A DNA stretch of 64,000 bases, taken from the NCBI GenBank assembly GCA_037951165.1, contig JBBDHG010000051.1, positions 1,708,001 to 1,772,000 on the forward strand, in the 5' to 3' direction. The notes beneath the pieces were generated by a model. It saw nothing but the letters and a program-made list of their open reading frames with translations, did not search any database and was not told where the DNA came from. Each line of letters starts with the position of its first letter. Position 1 is the stretch's first letter. Position numbers and translations under genes: made by a program. Positions 23,601 through 34,555 of the stretch are shown piece after piece. The stretch comes from Lophius americanus (taxonomy: Eukaryota; Chordata; Actinopteri; Lophiiformes; Lophiidae).

Positions 23601-24055
23601 CCAGAGAGTGTCTCCCACAATAATATAATTATGACAGTTGACTATGTGATATAGTATCATTGCTAATTAGTCCAAACAGGAGGAAAACAGCTGCTTGGCG
23701 AGTTGATAAGCTCCGGACATGCAGGAGCGACTTACTGTGGAAGCTTCACCTAAAACAACATTTTTCTTCCCAAAAACCTGCTGCTGTTTGTTTGTATGCA
23801 TCACGGTACGTATGTTGTTGTTTTTTCAGTTTTCGCTACCAAGTTAGTAACATCACAGGCGATAGGGTCAAATCTCATAATAAAGTAAAGGAAGTGGCGA
23901 CCGGATGTTTTTGGCGTCATTAGGAAAAGCGGCGAGTGACTCCGATAGTGCTGAAGCGTGAACAACGAATCAAATCTAACAAAAGTTTCCTGTTGACGGC
24001 GGCAGGAGCGCCATGCTTTGAGGCGTACGGCATGATGCGTTCAATGTCTATTCAC
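23600..24055. repeat. Dispersed repeat D1, copy 2, inserted in LINE ORF1
   Basis: From 23840 it shares with 17860-18190 the phrases acatcacaggc, gatagggtcaaat, ggatgtttttg, cattaggaaaag, tgactccgatagt, caacgaatcaaatc and tgttgacgg. The left part (23600-23840) has no counterpart at 17.9 kb. Its position splits the LINE ORF1 relic, so it is younger than the LINE. Confidence 0.6.
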
Positions 24056-24059
24056 TAAC

Positions 24060-24804
24060 TTTCATTTTCGGACGAAGCAGAATTGCAACGTCATCAAAAT
24101 GTGTTTGAAAGTAATCCTGTTCAATGTAGTTTTTGGCGAGACTTTTGAAGGAGCAGTTTGTAGATGTTTCCATGGATATATCAGATCGATATTAGTGAGG
24201 AAACAATGAGGGAACGATTTCAGTGGGATTCTCAAGGTCCAAATAGATTTGTGTTCAAGCCACATTTACTTTCTTCTGCAGAATCAATTCTTTTCCCCTC
24301 GACCTGTAAACAGTTAAAGAGCCACTATTGATCTGGGAGCTGCGCTCGGACTCGGCTTTTGTGAGGCGGTTCTGTGCGTGTGCTGAATCTGGGGATCGGT
24401 TCCGTCGGGTAGCTCCAGTTCGGTGTCAATGAGTTGTTCCTTCGGTACACCTTCTTGAGCTCCCATCGAGATCTTTGATTTTACTTTGCACCTGTTGTGT
24501 CCACCCCAACATCACCATCGCTGCTTCACTCCTCCGACTCCTCCTCTCGTTTCCGGGCCTCGGCGATTCTCGTCTTTTGGTTCTGTTGTTTTTTGTTGAG
24601 TTTACGGTCGATTTCTCGTCTGACTTACTTTAGTTCGTCTTTCAATGTGGTTCTATCAATCCGGAACTCCTGTTTGAGCATCTTCATATCTTTGCTGATA
24701 GTAGCTAGTCCAGTTAGCATTGCCTGCGCGGGATCTTGATGCTCCGTTTTAACTTCGGAGTCTTCCTCGTGTTCCCTGATGTCGTGTTCGAAGGTTTCTT
24801 CCAT
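24060..24804 (-). pseudogene. L1-type ORF1 protein relic (coiled coil and RNA-binding part)
   Basis: The start codon is at complement(24802-24804), and the frame reads MEETFEHDIREHEEDSEVKT. A heptad-rich segment (MLKQEFRIDRTTLKDELK, a stop, VRREIDRKLNKKQQNQ, then AEARKREEE) fits the ORF1p coiled coil, as in family members reading VRQEIDKKLN. KIKDLDGSSRR matches the DLEGRSRR entry to the RNA-binding domain. The usual RNNIRIY is missing, and after a frameshift GVPKEQLIDTELELPDGTDP and QIQHTHR resume the family order. IYLDLENPTEI follows near 24235. In-frame stops and the missing block show a dead copy. Confidence 0.85.
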
Positions 24805-25245
24805 CTTTGGTCATTTTTACGGTTTTGTATTCTTTTTCTGGCCTCTTCGTTAACTTCTCCCAATCATACCTTAACTTCAGTTTATGGAGGAACATGTATT
24901 TTGTGGGTTTAATAACCCGACCTGGGAGAGTTGGTCAGCCGGCTCGGTCTACCATCTTCCCGGATGTCCCGAATGAAATCGTAAAGTCATGAAGTCGTAA
25001 AACAAGCTACACTGTGACTGAGACTCAGCTCCCTCGCTTTGAATATCACAGGTCTTCGCTGTAAAACACCGCTTTATTTCCCGGTATCTCCACCTTTCTA
25101 AGATGAGGAAAGAAAAATCCCTGACAGGAAAAGTTTGTCTTCCCTCCCACTGTCCCAGAATCATCTTCATTTCTCCTCGGGGGGCTGCTGATTATCTGTT
25201 TTTCATGCTCACAGCTACACTTCTCCGCTTCCTGTTCCGATGTTG
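24805..25245. other. Possible LINE 5' leader, otherwise unassigned
   Basis: Sequence upstream of the dead ORF1 start. It could be the LINE 5' UTR but has nothing diagnostic. Confidence 0.3.
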
Positions 25246-25662
25246 ACGCCCGTCTGGATGAGGAGAGATAGGATTTGATGCATTCCCTCTTGATTTAAGA
25301 CAACCTCAATAACTAATTTATGGGCTCGCTTTGTAATTGCATAGGCAGGCTCTCACATACGAAAATTTACCAATGAGTAATAGGCGGCGTGGCGAGCCAG
25401 CTGCTGCTGCCAGACACTCAATTTTACATAGTTAGAAATCAATTTATGGATCCTTACCTTGACTGTGTATACAGTGATGACTTATGTGCCCACAGGATCA
25501 TTTTAATCTCACTATATCACCCTGTTTCTAATGGCAACAGCATAAAAACTCTGGCATTTATGTATTTTTAAACAGTCTGTTTTTAATAATTTAACCGGCC
25601 CGGATTTAGAGATGCACTCTGTATTAATTACACTGATTAATTTAATCAGTACAAAATGAAAG
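25246..25662. other. Candidate conserved non-coding stretch (homeodomain-motif rich)
   Basis: Repeat-free DNA of high complexity with dense AT-core motifs: ctaatttatggg, tttgtaattgcat, ttatgtatttttaaac, gtttttaataattta, and attaattacactgattaatt. CAGCTGCTGCTGCC lies at about 25398. No frame matches a protein family. Conservation is inferred from texture only. Confidence 0.3.
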
Positions 25663-25689
25663 TCCATATCTATATATGTGACATTATAA

Positions 25690-26361
25690 AAAATGTCTGA
25701 CTCCTAAATCGCAGGTTTAATACAGTGTAAAAAAGTAACATGAATAAATGAAACATCCTCATAATTCATGGTAAAGTATTAACGGCTATAGTTGTTAGAA
25801 TTTTACCATTTAAAAAAATAAAGTGAAGATATAGAACACATGACAGCAAAAATATATATTGTACTGCGGACTGATAATATATATTAAATATGTAAGACAC
25901 TCAAAAGGCAACAGTAAGAGACCGAAAAAGTCAAAACGGAAGAAAATACAGGTCATTCCCTAACTCAAGGAACAGCGAATAATATATGCGAGAGGTTAGA
26001 CTAACTGAATTTTACAGTAAAGATACAAACTTTTGATAAAAAACAAAACAAGACAATAATAGAAAAATACCATAATGTCACAAGAAAATTATCATCGTTA
26101 AAAAAGTATTATAAATTACAGATTTTGCTGCCATGTACTTTAAACTTTACAGTAAAAAACTGTTAAAACATTTATCAAAAACATGTCTTTAATTGTACAC
26201 AGTGAAGATATAAATATTACAGTGTATATGTTTGACAATATATTCTTATTTTATCTTGTGTTACAGTAGTTAAATGGTGGTAATTGGCCGTAATGTCTCG
26301 TATATGGTCACCTTATTTTTTTCACGGTAAAATTCTGGCAACAATAGCAGCAGCTATTTTA

Positions 26362-26364
<3 letters not shown>
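25690..26364. repeat. TTTTACGGTAAAAT-type palindromic repeat block 1
   Basis: Many copies of acagtgtaaa, tttacagtaaag and tttacagtaaaaaactgtta, ending in tcacggtaaaattctggcaa then cagctattttactgta. This matches blocks near 45.1 and 62.5-63.4 kb. It is a known style of fish intergenic repeat built from short inverted motifs. No coding content. Confidence 0.7.

Positions 26365-26447
<83 letters not shown>
26365..26447. repeat. (TA)41 microsatellite
   Basis: A pure TA run of 83 bases grown at the end of ttttactgtata of block 1. It is self-complementary and can extrude as a cruciform. Confidence 0.97.
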
Positions 26448-26450
<3 letters not shown>

Positions 26451-27035
26451 GTGCAATCCCATTTTAAGTGTTTATGTTCTTTTAATCCTGAAATAACAAA
26501 CAATATTTTCAATTATAAATGCAGAAAAAGCATCATTTCAGTGTGCACTGAAAGAATGTGAGGTAACAGCAGAGATCTTCCTGCAGGAGAACCTGGTCCT
26601 CCTTTCAGATCCGCTGGATCTCAGTTTCACCCTCAGGAAAACCGGCGGCGTCTTGAGAAACAATGGAGCCATGATTCAGCAGAGTCTAGTTTTAATGATT
26701 GGGGAAAGGATTGGACGACGACCAAAAGCAGTTTGCAGTATGTGAGACACGTCTGAGGAAATATGGAGCCTATTTCAACCTTAATCTACTAGGACGAGAG
26801 TGGGCACAGAAGACACACTGCTGGAAAAACACCAGAACCCCTCCGGAACTCTTCTATTTAAACTGTGTTTGCATCTCGGAAATCAACCTTAGTAAACACA
26901 AACTTTAAGATTTAAATGAGGATTTTATTGAACCAAAAAGGTTCTTAAACACCGACTGGGTCTTATAGAAAGAGGATCCGCCCCCATAGAGACTGTATCC
27001 TAAAAACTACCAAACTACACTGACAACTGTTTCCA
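26448..27035. other. Intergenic, nothing recognised
   Basis: A 69-codon frame at 26699-26908 has no recognisable motif. This part may include the decayed 5' end of Tc1 copy B but no terminal repeat was found. Confidence 0.45.
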
Positions 27036-27905
27036 GCCGGACCACTACCAACCAGACCGGATCATTACCGGCCCAGTTCAACCACATCAGCGCCGCAGGA
27101 GACCATCTTCACAAGCAGGAAGTTGGCTCCTAGGTCTCAGCAGTAGCACACTATCCCAAACTCAACAGAAATTCGACAAGAGATGATATTTTTCAGGTTC
27201 TGGGACTCCACAGATCTACACAATATCTTCACATGGAGAAGACCCGGAACAATATCACCGAAGCGGACCCCCTTCTAAAAATTCCTCCAGGAACACGTTG
27301 AAGGTGCATCAGGAAGTCACAGAAGATCCAAAGAGAACATCCAAGACCCTGCAAGTCTCTCACACTTGAATAAAGGTCAGAGGTCATAGATCCAATATTC
27401 CACAGACACTGGGAAAAAATGGCATCATGGGAGAGTGGTGAGGAGAAGACCACTGCTAACCCACAAGAACTTTAAGACAGGTCTGAATTTACCCACAAGA
27501 CACCACTGATGACCCTCAGAGATTCTGGGAGAGGTCCTGTTCCATCTGGTGGAAAAGAAACACAGCATTCCACTAGAAAAAACATCATCCAAGCCAAACA
27601 TGGGGCTGACAGTGGGAATGTAGTAGAGATGCTGCTGCTTCAGAACCAGAACAACTGGCCACCATGGAGGGAAACATGAATTCTACTGAAGGGGGATGTC
27701 TGGTCATTAGTCTGTGGGTCCACCTCTGAATGTGTCCTAGTCAAAGTTTGGACCTGAACCCCGCTGAGATGCTGCGGTGGGACCTGAGAAGGTCACTGCA
27801 GCAGCTTAAATCTCACTACCGTGATCAGAAACTGATCTCCAGCCATCAGGAGGGTTTGGTTGCTGCTGAAGGAGGAACATGTAGATATTACGATTAATAT
27901 TATTG
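27036..27905 (+). pseudogene. Tc1-like transposon relic, copy B
   Basis: Homologous throughout to copies A, C and D. From gggactccacagatctacac it reads through HMEKTRNN-type linker sequence (tcacatggagaagacccgga), then hkNFKTGLNLPT, and a gap in the WTDE block. The aacatgaattctactgaagg segment follows. Then gtccacctctgaatgtgtcc joins directly to tagtcaaagtttggacctga (family SQSPDLNPAEM). In intact family members about 100 bases lie between, encoding the second catalytic Asp (QQDNDPKH), and they are absent. The C-terminal ISSHQEGLVAAEGGT remains. There are multiple stops and the TIRs were not identified. Confidence 0.85.
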
Positions 27906-28205
27906 GTTAGTCATGACTTAATATTGAAAAACCGCTCCGACTACTGACCTCCGTCGTCCCGAAACATTTTAATCTCCTTTGTTTTTTCTTCTTCCTGTAA
28001 TTACAGTTTTGGCAGTTAAATCCCAGTCGATGTTTTATCTATTCCGACTGAAAATAATTTTTGACTGAATTAATTGCTCTCCTCAAAGCATAGTTGTGGG
28101 AATTCTCTTAAGCCCTGCCTTTGGAGGGAAACCAGTAGGACTTGAAAAAAGAAATGATGGGATCCATATATGGAGAGTAGGAGACCATCAAATGGTGCTC
28201 AGGAG
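27906..28205. other. Intergenic, nothing recognised
   Basis: No frame, repeat or RNA signature seen. Confidence 0.5.
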
Positions 28206-28525
28206 TGCGACTACTCCCATTAAATAAGAGGCTCAAACTAACGTGTCTGTAATTGCATATGTTCCGTGATTGTTTAATCAATGTGTCGATTCCATGAAAG
28301 TATGACTGTGTAATTTGACGTTACCGGTGGAGTGTGCTCGCGCTACAGTGGTTGGCGCAGTAATAAGATGGAAATGCTGACGGTGCATCATCAGCAAACA
28401 GCATGCTCCTCAGAGAGCCATCAAGCAGAAAATGATAATTAATTAATAATGGAGTATGAGGCAAACTCTGCTCTATTAGCCCGCTGGTGATTCCCTCCCC
28501 CTCCCTAACCATCCAGATCACGCCT
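28206..28525. other. Candidate conserved non-coding stretch
   Basis: Repeat-free, with motifs such as gaaaatgataattaattaat (homeodomain cores), tgtaattgcatatg and tgacggtgcatcatcagca (MAF/bZIP-like). No coding signal. Inference from texture only. Confidence 0.25.
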
Positions 28526-28780
28526 CTCCAATCAGGTCTGTTTACTCAGACGGTCTCTGGTCACTGCTGCCCAACTAGCTGCTGCGAGAACCTTCAGCCT
28601 TTAAGTTCTTCAGCCACAAATATGAAGCCTTTGAGGATTTGCCTGTTGCCTGTAGACAAAATTACAAAATCAACCCCTGTCATGTGATAACTATTATAAT
28701 TGTACAATAAAGATCCCATCTGTCGAAGATAACAACTATTAAAACATCATTTTATTCCATAATGTCATCTAATACCAACC
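28526..28780. other. Intergenic, nothing recognised
   Basis: A 66-codon frame at 28487-28687 without motif. No repeats. Confidence 0.45.
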
Positions 28781-29832
28781 CTGAACTAATATCTAGATGT
28801 TCTTCAGCTGGAACCAAACCCTTCTGATAGCTGGAGACGAGTCTCTGACATCACTCTGAGATTCATTCAGCCACATTGGAGGGTTTGTTAGCGCGAACCG
28901 ATCTTCTAAGGTTCCACCACAGCAAATCATAGAGGGTCAGGTCAAGACTTTGAATAGAAGGCGCTCTGAGGTGGACTTACTCACTGATGACCTCAAATTC
29001 TCCTTCAGAATGTTCTACTAGTGAGCAGAACTCATGGTTCCCAACATGATGCAAAGTCGTCCTGGTCCTGAAGCAGCAGATCATCTCCACAACCTTCCAC
29101 TGCCACCTCCATGTTTGACCGTATGTCTGATGTTCTTGTTGTAGAATGCTGTGTTTGGTTTCCTCCCGATGGAACAGGACCCCTCTCTTCAAACACTCAA
29201 CTTTCCACTCATCGGTCCAGAGAAGAATCTCCCAGAAACTCTGAGGGGCATCAAGGTGTGTTGTGTAAATTCTGATTGCCGGCCTTAATGTTCTGGTCGG
29301 TCATGAGTGGCCTTCTCCCCACCACATGATACCCTTTTAGCCCAGTGTCTCTGGAATAGTGGAACCATGACCTCTGACCTCTAATGAGGTGAGAGAGGCC
29401 TGCAGGTCCTTTGATGTTTTCTTTGGATCTTCTGTAACTCTCTGAATGGACCTTCAACCTGCTCCTGGAGGAATATTGGAAGATGGTCCACTTCTGTGAA
29501 GGGTCACTGTTGTTCCAGGTCTTTTCCACGTGTAGATAATGTGTCTCACTGTGGATCTGTGGAGTCCCACAACCCTAGAAATGGACTTGGAGCCAGCCTC
29601 CTGATCTCTTCTGGAATTTCTGTTGATTTTTGCATTGTTTGGTAAATGATGAGCTCTAAGCCAACTTCCTGCTGGGGAAGTTGGTCTATCTTCAGTGATG
29701 ATGTGGTTGAACAGGGCTGGTACTGATCAGGTCCAGATGGGTTTATTCCAGCTGGAACCACTTCTTGATGCAGTGTTTAGGTATTAGTTTCTGAGGGGTC
29801 CAAGATTTTCTCACAGCTCTGATTCCTTCTGG
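28781..29832 (-). pseudogene. Tc1-like transposon relic, copy C
   Basis: The 5' end on the minus strand is at about 29822, where the complement reads cagagctgtgagaaaatctt then ggacccc, a decayed family terminal repeat. It continues through the linker LHVEKTWNNSDPSQKWTIFQ (frame at 29251-29529), then RSWFHYSRDTGLKGY and NIKAGNQNLHNTP-like sequence. The WTDE region and a MNSALYQ-like stretch (accatgagttctgctcacta) follow. The gtccacctcagagcgcctt to attcaaagtcttgacctgac junction lacks the second catalytic Asp region. It ends near gaacatctagatattagt. Stops and shifts occur throughout. This is the longest of the five copies. Confidence 0.85.
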
Positions 29833-31138
29833 ACGTGTTTTCGTCTGCAGAGACGCCGCACTGAGCCTTTTGCACCACACACTTCAGATGAAATACTGTA
29901 AAACTTTTCTTCTGCCCAGATCTAAATCTCTGCCAGCGTTCCTTCATGTGTTCTCAGTGGAGCCACTGTGGTTCATAAGAGTTCTTCATTTTACTGGAAC
30001 AACCATCTGAACATGTTAACATGTCCTCTGAGGTCCGGAGCCAAGAGCGTCCCGTCAGCCCTCTTAGTGTGACGGCCGTCCTCTGACTGATTCACAACTC
30101 CAGAGATGACGAGCTTCTGTTGTTGTTTACTCTCAGAAGTCCAGTTAGAGCAAAAATATAAACTCACGCTTTTGTTGTTTCGTTAGGAACACAGTTGGAA
30201 AAATAATTAGATGTTCAGCTATTGGACTGTAACTGACTTTAGTTCTTCAGTTTTCGTTTTAATTATAAGATAAATTGTGATAAAACTACAAATTAGGAAA
30301 GTTAAGGCTTTGACCAAATCAGAGAGATATTTACATGGTTTAACCCTGTTGTAGTCTAGGATCAGGTGATTTCAAATGCTAATGCTGCGTTTTACGGAGT
30401 CCCTGAACTCCTTTGATAGAAATAAGAAATGATCAAGCCTTTATTGTAACATATAATTGGCTGAACGAGACTTTCAAAGTTTCATTTTCACTTATAAATA
30501 CAATACAATTGGTTCTAAGAAACACACAGGGTTGAGAACAGAGCGATCGTTAATTTCTTCAATCCACAACACATGCACAATGCTAACCAACATTGCTATA
30601 ATCCTTCAAAATAAGAGCACTTAGAATACACTAAGCATCAAACAGGAGACATAAGCATATGCTTCTGCCATAAACAGAAAAAATATAAAACGATTCTATT
30701 ACCTTCCAGTTTTGCTCTTAGATATGGGATTGTCATCAGCAGGACTCACTGAGTGTTCATACTGAAAGACCACAGGCAACAGCAACACTAACGCTTTTCA
30801 AACAGGCCCACCTTTGCAGTGCTGGATCTATCTTGTGCGCACAAGATAAAAAAAATTCCAAAGGACTTCAGGGGTTCCGTAGCGTTTACATGTGTTTCGG
30901 CCCACTTACGTCAAACGGCGGAACACCATGCCCTCACATGTCAAACAGAACCCCCCCTTCCCTTGAGCGTCAAACATGAAATCTCTCTCTTTTTTGAAAA
31001 GGCTTAAAATATATTTTACCTTAAGTCTCCTCCTGAAACATTTTTTTTAATCAATTTATTCATCAGTTATGAGTCTTCTATATTTTTTTAAGCAAATAAA
31101 TTGTGGAACTAGTGTATTAGCTTTTATAATATACATAA
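29833..31138. other. Intergenic, nothing recognised
   Basis: No coding signal. Short frames only (62 codons at 30819-31007). No assignable repeat family. Confidence 0.5.
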
Positions 31139-31393
31139 ATGGTCATATATGGTTTGCAGCTCAAAGTGCTTTACATTAAAATATTAACAGTGAAGAGACA
31201 CAAACAAGTAAAATACAACAGAAAAGATAAATGAGCTTAAACATATATCTATATATACAAACACACACACACACACAAACATATGTGTGGGTGTGTTTGT
31301 ATATATACATGCATATTTATCTTTTCTGTTGTATTTTATACTGTTAATATTTGAATGTAAAGCACTTTGAGCTGCAAACCATGTATTTACCAT
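31139..31393. repeat. 240-bp foldback (hairpin) element
   Basis: The left arm 31150-31191 (tggtttgcagctcaaagtgc then tttacattaaaatattaaca gt) pairs with 31340-31381 with a single mismatch. Inner arms taaaatacaacagaaaagat (31209) and tatatatacaaacacac (31252) pair with 31315-31340 and 31291-31307. About 17 bases (31192-31208) are unpaired on the left, and the loop is a CA/GT-rich stretch near 31270-31290. The arm contains aatgtaaagcactttgagct, a motif of L2/SINE 3' ends. No coding capacity. Confidence 0.85.
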
Positions 31394-31401
31394 GCTATTT
31401 T

Positions 31402-32252
31402 AATTTGGCACCCCACATCAGACCCAGTCTTCCTCCATAACCAGTATTACCTTCTCTGGTCACGACATTCCCCTCTCTTCATCAGTCACCAACCTCGGTG
31501 TAAGATTCGACCCTCAACTCACTTTTGAATCCCACATCAAACACATCTGCAAGATCTCCTTTCATCATCTCAGAAATATTTCCAAACTCCGTTCTTCACT
31601 AACCTTGAGTGATGCTGAAAAGCTGGTCCACGCGTTCGTCTCCTCCAGACTGGATTACTGTAACTCACTTCTCATCGGGATCCCTGATAAAAGTCTTCAA
31701 AGACTTCAGTATGTTCAAAACAGTGCTGCAAGGATCCTGATGAGAGTTCGTAAACACGAACACATCACCCCTGTTCTTCATTCCCTTCATTGGCTTCCCA
31801 TCTCCACCAGGATTGATTATAAGATCTCTCTCCTCACTCACCAGTGCATCCATGGTAACGCACCCCCCTACCTGAAAGAACTACTCACCCCACTGACCTC
31901 AACACGATCCCTCCGTTCTACCCACTCATACCGCCTCCTCCTTCCCCGGACTAAGCTCAGCACCATGGGTGATCGGGCTTTCTGTTCTGCTGCCCCTCGT
32001 CTGTGGAAATGCCCTCCCTGACCATCTGAAGGCTCCACAGACGACTGACACATTTAAAAAAGGACTTAAAACTTTCCTTTTTAGCAGAACCTATAACCTT
32101 AATTATCATTGCTGCTTTTTGGTCAGGTTTTTATATAGTTATTATTTCATTTTTTATTGACGCTTTTATCTGCTTTTGCTTTGTAGCACTTTGAGATTTG
32201 ATCCAAATGTAAAGTGCATTATAAATTAAATGTATTATTATTATTATTATTA
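31402..32252 (+). pseudogene. L2-type LINE, 5'-truncated, C-terminal RT region
   Basis: From 31410 an open frame reads SSSVTNLGVRFDPQLTFESH, then RNISKLRSSLTLSDAEKLVH, AFVSSRLDYCNSLLIGIPDK, LQRLQYVQNSAARILMRV, LHSLHWLPISTRIDYKIS and GDRAFCSAAPRLW. This is the standard C-terminal block order of L2/CR1-group LINE proteins. After W there is a single extra A near 32007 that shifts the frame. The expected NALPDHLKAPQTTDTFKKGL then KTFLF continues in the next frame and ends near 32160. The 3' UTR ends cactttgagatttgatccaa, aatgtaaagtgcattataaa, then an (ATT)n tail at 32233-32252. Truncation abuts the foldback at 31.39 kb. Apart from the shift it is well preserved, so it is fairly young. Confidence 0.92.
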
Positions 32253-33100
32253 CTGCTGAATGGAAAAAAACAGGCGTAATAAGTAAATAATTACCTGCTG
32301 ACATAAGCAAAGAGTAGCGAGGATGCAGTTGGGTCGTATTAACAAATCCAATCTCATAATATGCCAAGTGTATGTATTTTGCTCCGCTGGAGGACCCGTC
32401 AAGCAGCATGGGTCCCCGCCGCCGATGAGTTTTACCGCGATGCATACGTACGTAATTTCACAACATGGTGAAAATCTCATTATGGCTCTCAATTTTAAAA
32501 AGCACTAAAGGTACATAAGCAATAAAATATTTTTCTCCCTCCCGCACACATCTGCATCAGTATACCTCAAAGCTAAACTAAACAAAAAGACTAATATTCT
32601 CCAATCACCTAAACTACACAAATAAATAATCATCAACCAGCGAATCCTAATTTTTAATCACTTGAATCCAAACCCTTGATATTTAGTGATTATGGACTCG
32701 GTGGGTGTTTTTATTATGCACCAAATTTACGTGATGACAATTATCCATAAATACAAATGAGTTGCCCTTTTCTGTAAATGTCTGATTTGACTCAGCGGAT
32801 AATGTGCAGACGCCATGTGCAACACAGGGAGGAGGTTCAGTTTGACATTAACAGCAAGCTAATGCCTGAGACAAAAGGACAGCAGTCACAGCGAGGGCTG
32901 CTGGGTTTGTGGCGGCGTGTTTGTGATCAGAATTTTTTGTAGAAGAACGTCTGATTGGAAAGGAGGAAAGACGGAATGAAGCCATTCACTGGTTCACCTG
33001 AGGCGTAATGTGCACAATAACCAAACTTGGTTCACTTGGTTGCAAAGCCCTGGATTTACCCGTGAAATATGAGAGTAACAGCCACTGAACGCCCTCAGAC
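32253..33100. other. Intergenic, nothing recognised
   Basis: Frames up to 104 codons on the minus strand (32131-32445) overlap the L2 tail and an (ATT)n tract and have no motif. No repeats identified. Confidence 0.5.
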
Positions 33101-33610
33101 ACACAGTAGCAGTGAAAGGCTTAGCCTATCTAGCAGTGCAAGCAGCATCAAAGGTTTGGTTTGGCTGCTACTGCCTATGCTAATTTGCTAAAAGAGTTTA
33201 GCCAAACTAAAAATAAGGCTAAGAATGACTAAGCCTAGCACTTTTAGTAGCAGCAAAGGTCAAAGAGCATTACTGCTACTAAAGCTAGTTAAGTTAAGTG
33301 TCTCAATACTAGTGCTCACGCTAGAGGAGCGTCTTAGACGAAACATTGTTTGTTGAATATGTCATAGTTCAAAACCTGATTGTCGGTATGTTTCAATACA
33401 GATAGCGTTGAAATTGGGCTACACGTCTGAAATTGCCATCCCAGAAACATAGAAAAACATAAACTATATCCTCCTAACCCCCTATTGGACAAACATCTAA
33501 TATGCAGAATAAGCTTATCATAGCCCATAATTTACTTTTAGCATTTATCATGTAAAGCCACTAGCCTCCACTAGCGTTAAAATGCTACCGAAGAAATCAT
33601 TATATTCTTT
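33101..33610. repeat. Degenerate gctaatg/tagcagc simple repeat zone
   Basis: Recurrent short phrases (tagcagtgcaagcagcatca, tgctactgcctatgctaatt, ttagtagcagcaaagg, tactgctactaaagctag) without fixed period. The compositional style matches 46.1-46.3 kb. Confidence 0.45.
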
Positions 33611-34090
33611 ATCTATACTAAGGCAATATAGTTTTTAAATGTAACTATTTAAAGGGATTTCTTCACTTGAAAGAATTCTGATGACATCATTTTGCCACTG
33701 GAGGGGCCACCATAGATTCTTGGGCAGAACTCAACGGGCTGGACGCAAGCAAGAACTTTACCTCTAGGTGTTGGCTAATTTTGCACCCCGTACCTTTTAT
33801 AATTGTGCTTTTAAAATTATTTTTAAGGATCGTAGTAAATATCTATTAATGTTTATCATGTTTGGGACAGATTTTACCGGCACATGCTAATGTGCTAATC
33901 CGAATGAATGAATAAATTAGCACCTCCACCTGCGAGCCGTGTGAATCTTTATTTGGCCAATAAATGCGCACCTGATGAATTAGACATGAGTTAGACGGAT
34001 TCATATTTAAATAATACAAGAAACAAGCTGTCCGGCCTGATTACCATCTAAAGAAGCAATCCTGGGTTCCTGTAAGTACAGGAGGAGTCC
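33611..34090. other. Intergenic, nothing recognised
   Basis: No coding or repeat signature. Confidence 0.5.
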
Positions 34091-34315
34091 GATTCCTGTG
34101 CATGAATATCAAGAAAAGAATCGGAGACAAGGGACAACTTTCGAGTCCATTCATTGGAAACGTGTCTGATGTTCTGCCGAGGACATGGACACAACTCTCA
34201 CTTTGGTTCCAACGAGACCGGATGGGTTGTAGCAATGGCCCCGGTACCCCATACTCCCACACTACCCCATGCCGAACTCCCCGGGGGAGATGGTCATAGG
34301 CCGTCACCTGGATGA
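34091..34315 (-). pseudogene. LINE reverse transcriptase fragment (RTE/Rex3-like)
   Basis: The minus-strand frame reads TAYDHLPRGVRHGVVWEYGV, then PGPLLQPIRSRWNQSESCVH, VLGRTSDTFPMN and CPLSPILFLIFM. This is RT domain 3 (AYDRVPRGVLW...REYGV) through domain 4 (GLRQGCPLSPILF) of a LINE family common in fish. GLRQG is altered to GLES. The resemblance ends at the FMDR position, before the ADD motif. It is a fragment of about 70 codons with no stop in it. The clade name is uncertain. Confidence 0.75.
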
Positions 34316-34555
34316 GAAAATGTACATGAGCCCAGAAACCAGCCTGCAAGAATAAAAGTTGTCACCTTCCCATCAGGTTCGTATATTCTTATATACTCAG
34401 TATTTGGCGTATTAGTCCGCTTACACTGAAATTCTTTTTTCATCCTAAAATGTTTCTGTTTAAAGATTTACTAGAGACTAAATAGTTACTGAAGAAGAAG
34501 AAGTTACATAGCATTTTGGCACAGGTTCACATTTATAGCAGCAAACAAACAATAT
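34316..34555. other. Intergenic, nothing recognised
   Basis: No signature between two LINE scraps of opposite orientation. Confidence 0.5.

Larger units (their letters stand above)
19420..24810 (-). mobile_element. Decayed, nearly full-length L1/Tx1-type LINE with nested insertions
   Basis: On the minus strand, ORF1 (coiled coil and RNA-binding remnants), ORF2 endonuclease, reverse transcriptase and C-terminal region follow one another in the order of an L1-clade element. The total is about 5.4 kb. The series is interrupted by an R300-family insertion (about 21290-22035), by repeat D1 inside the ORF1 3' half (about 23600-24055), and by a (CA)17 expansion at the ORF2 start. Stops and frameshifts are found in every domain, so the element is long dead. 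A (CA)n tract follows the 3' end. Part boundaries are estimates from protein resemblance. Confidence 0.85.
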
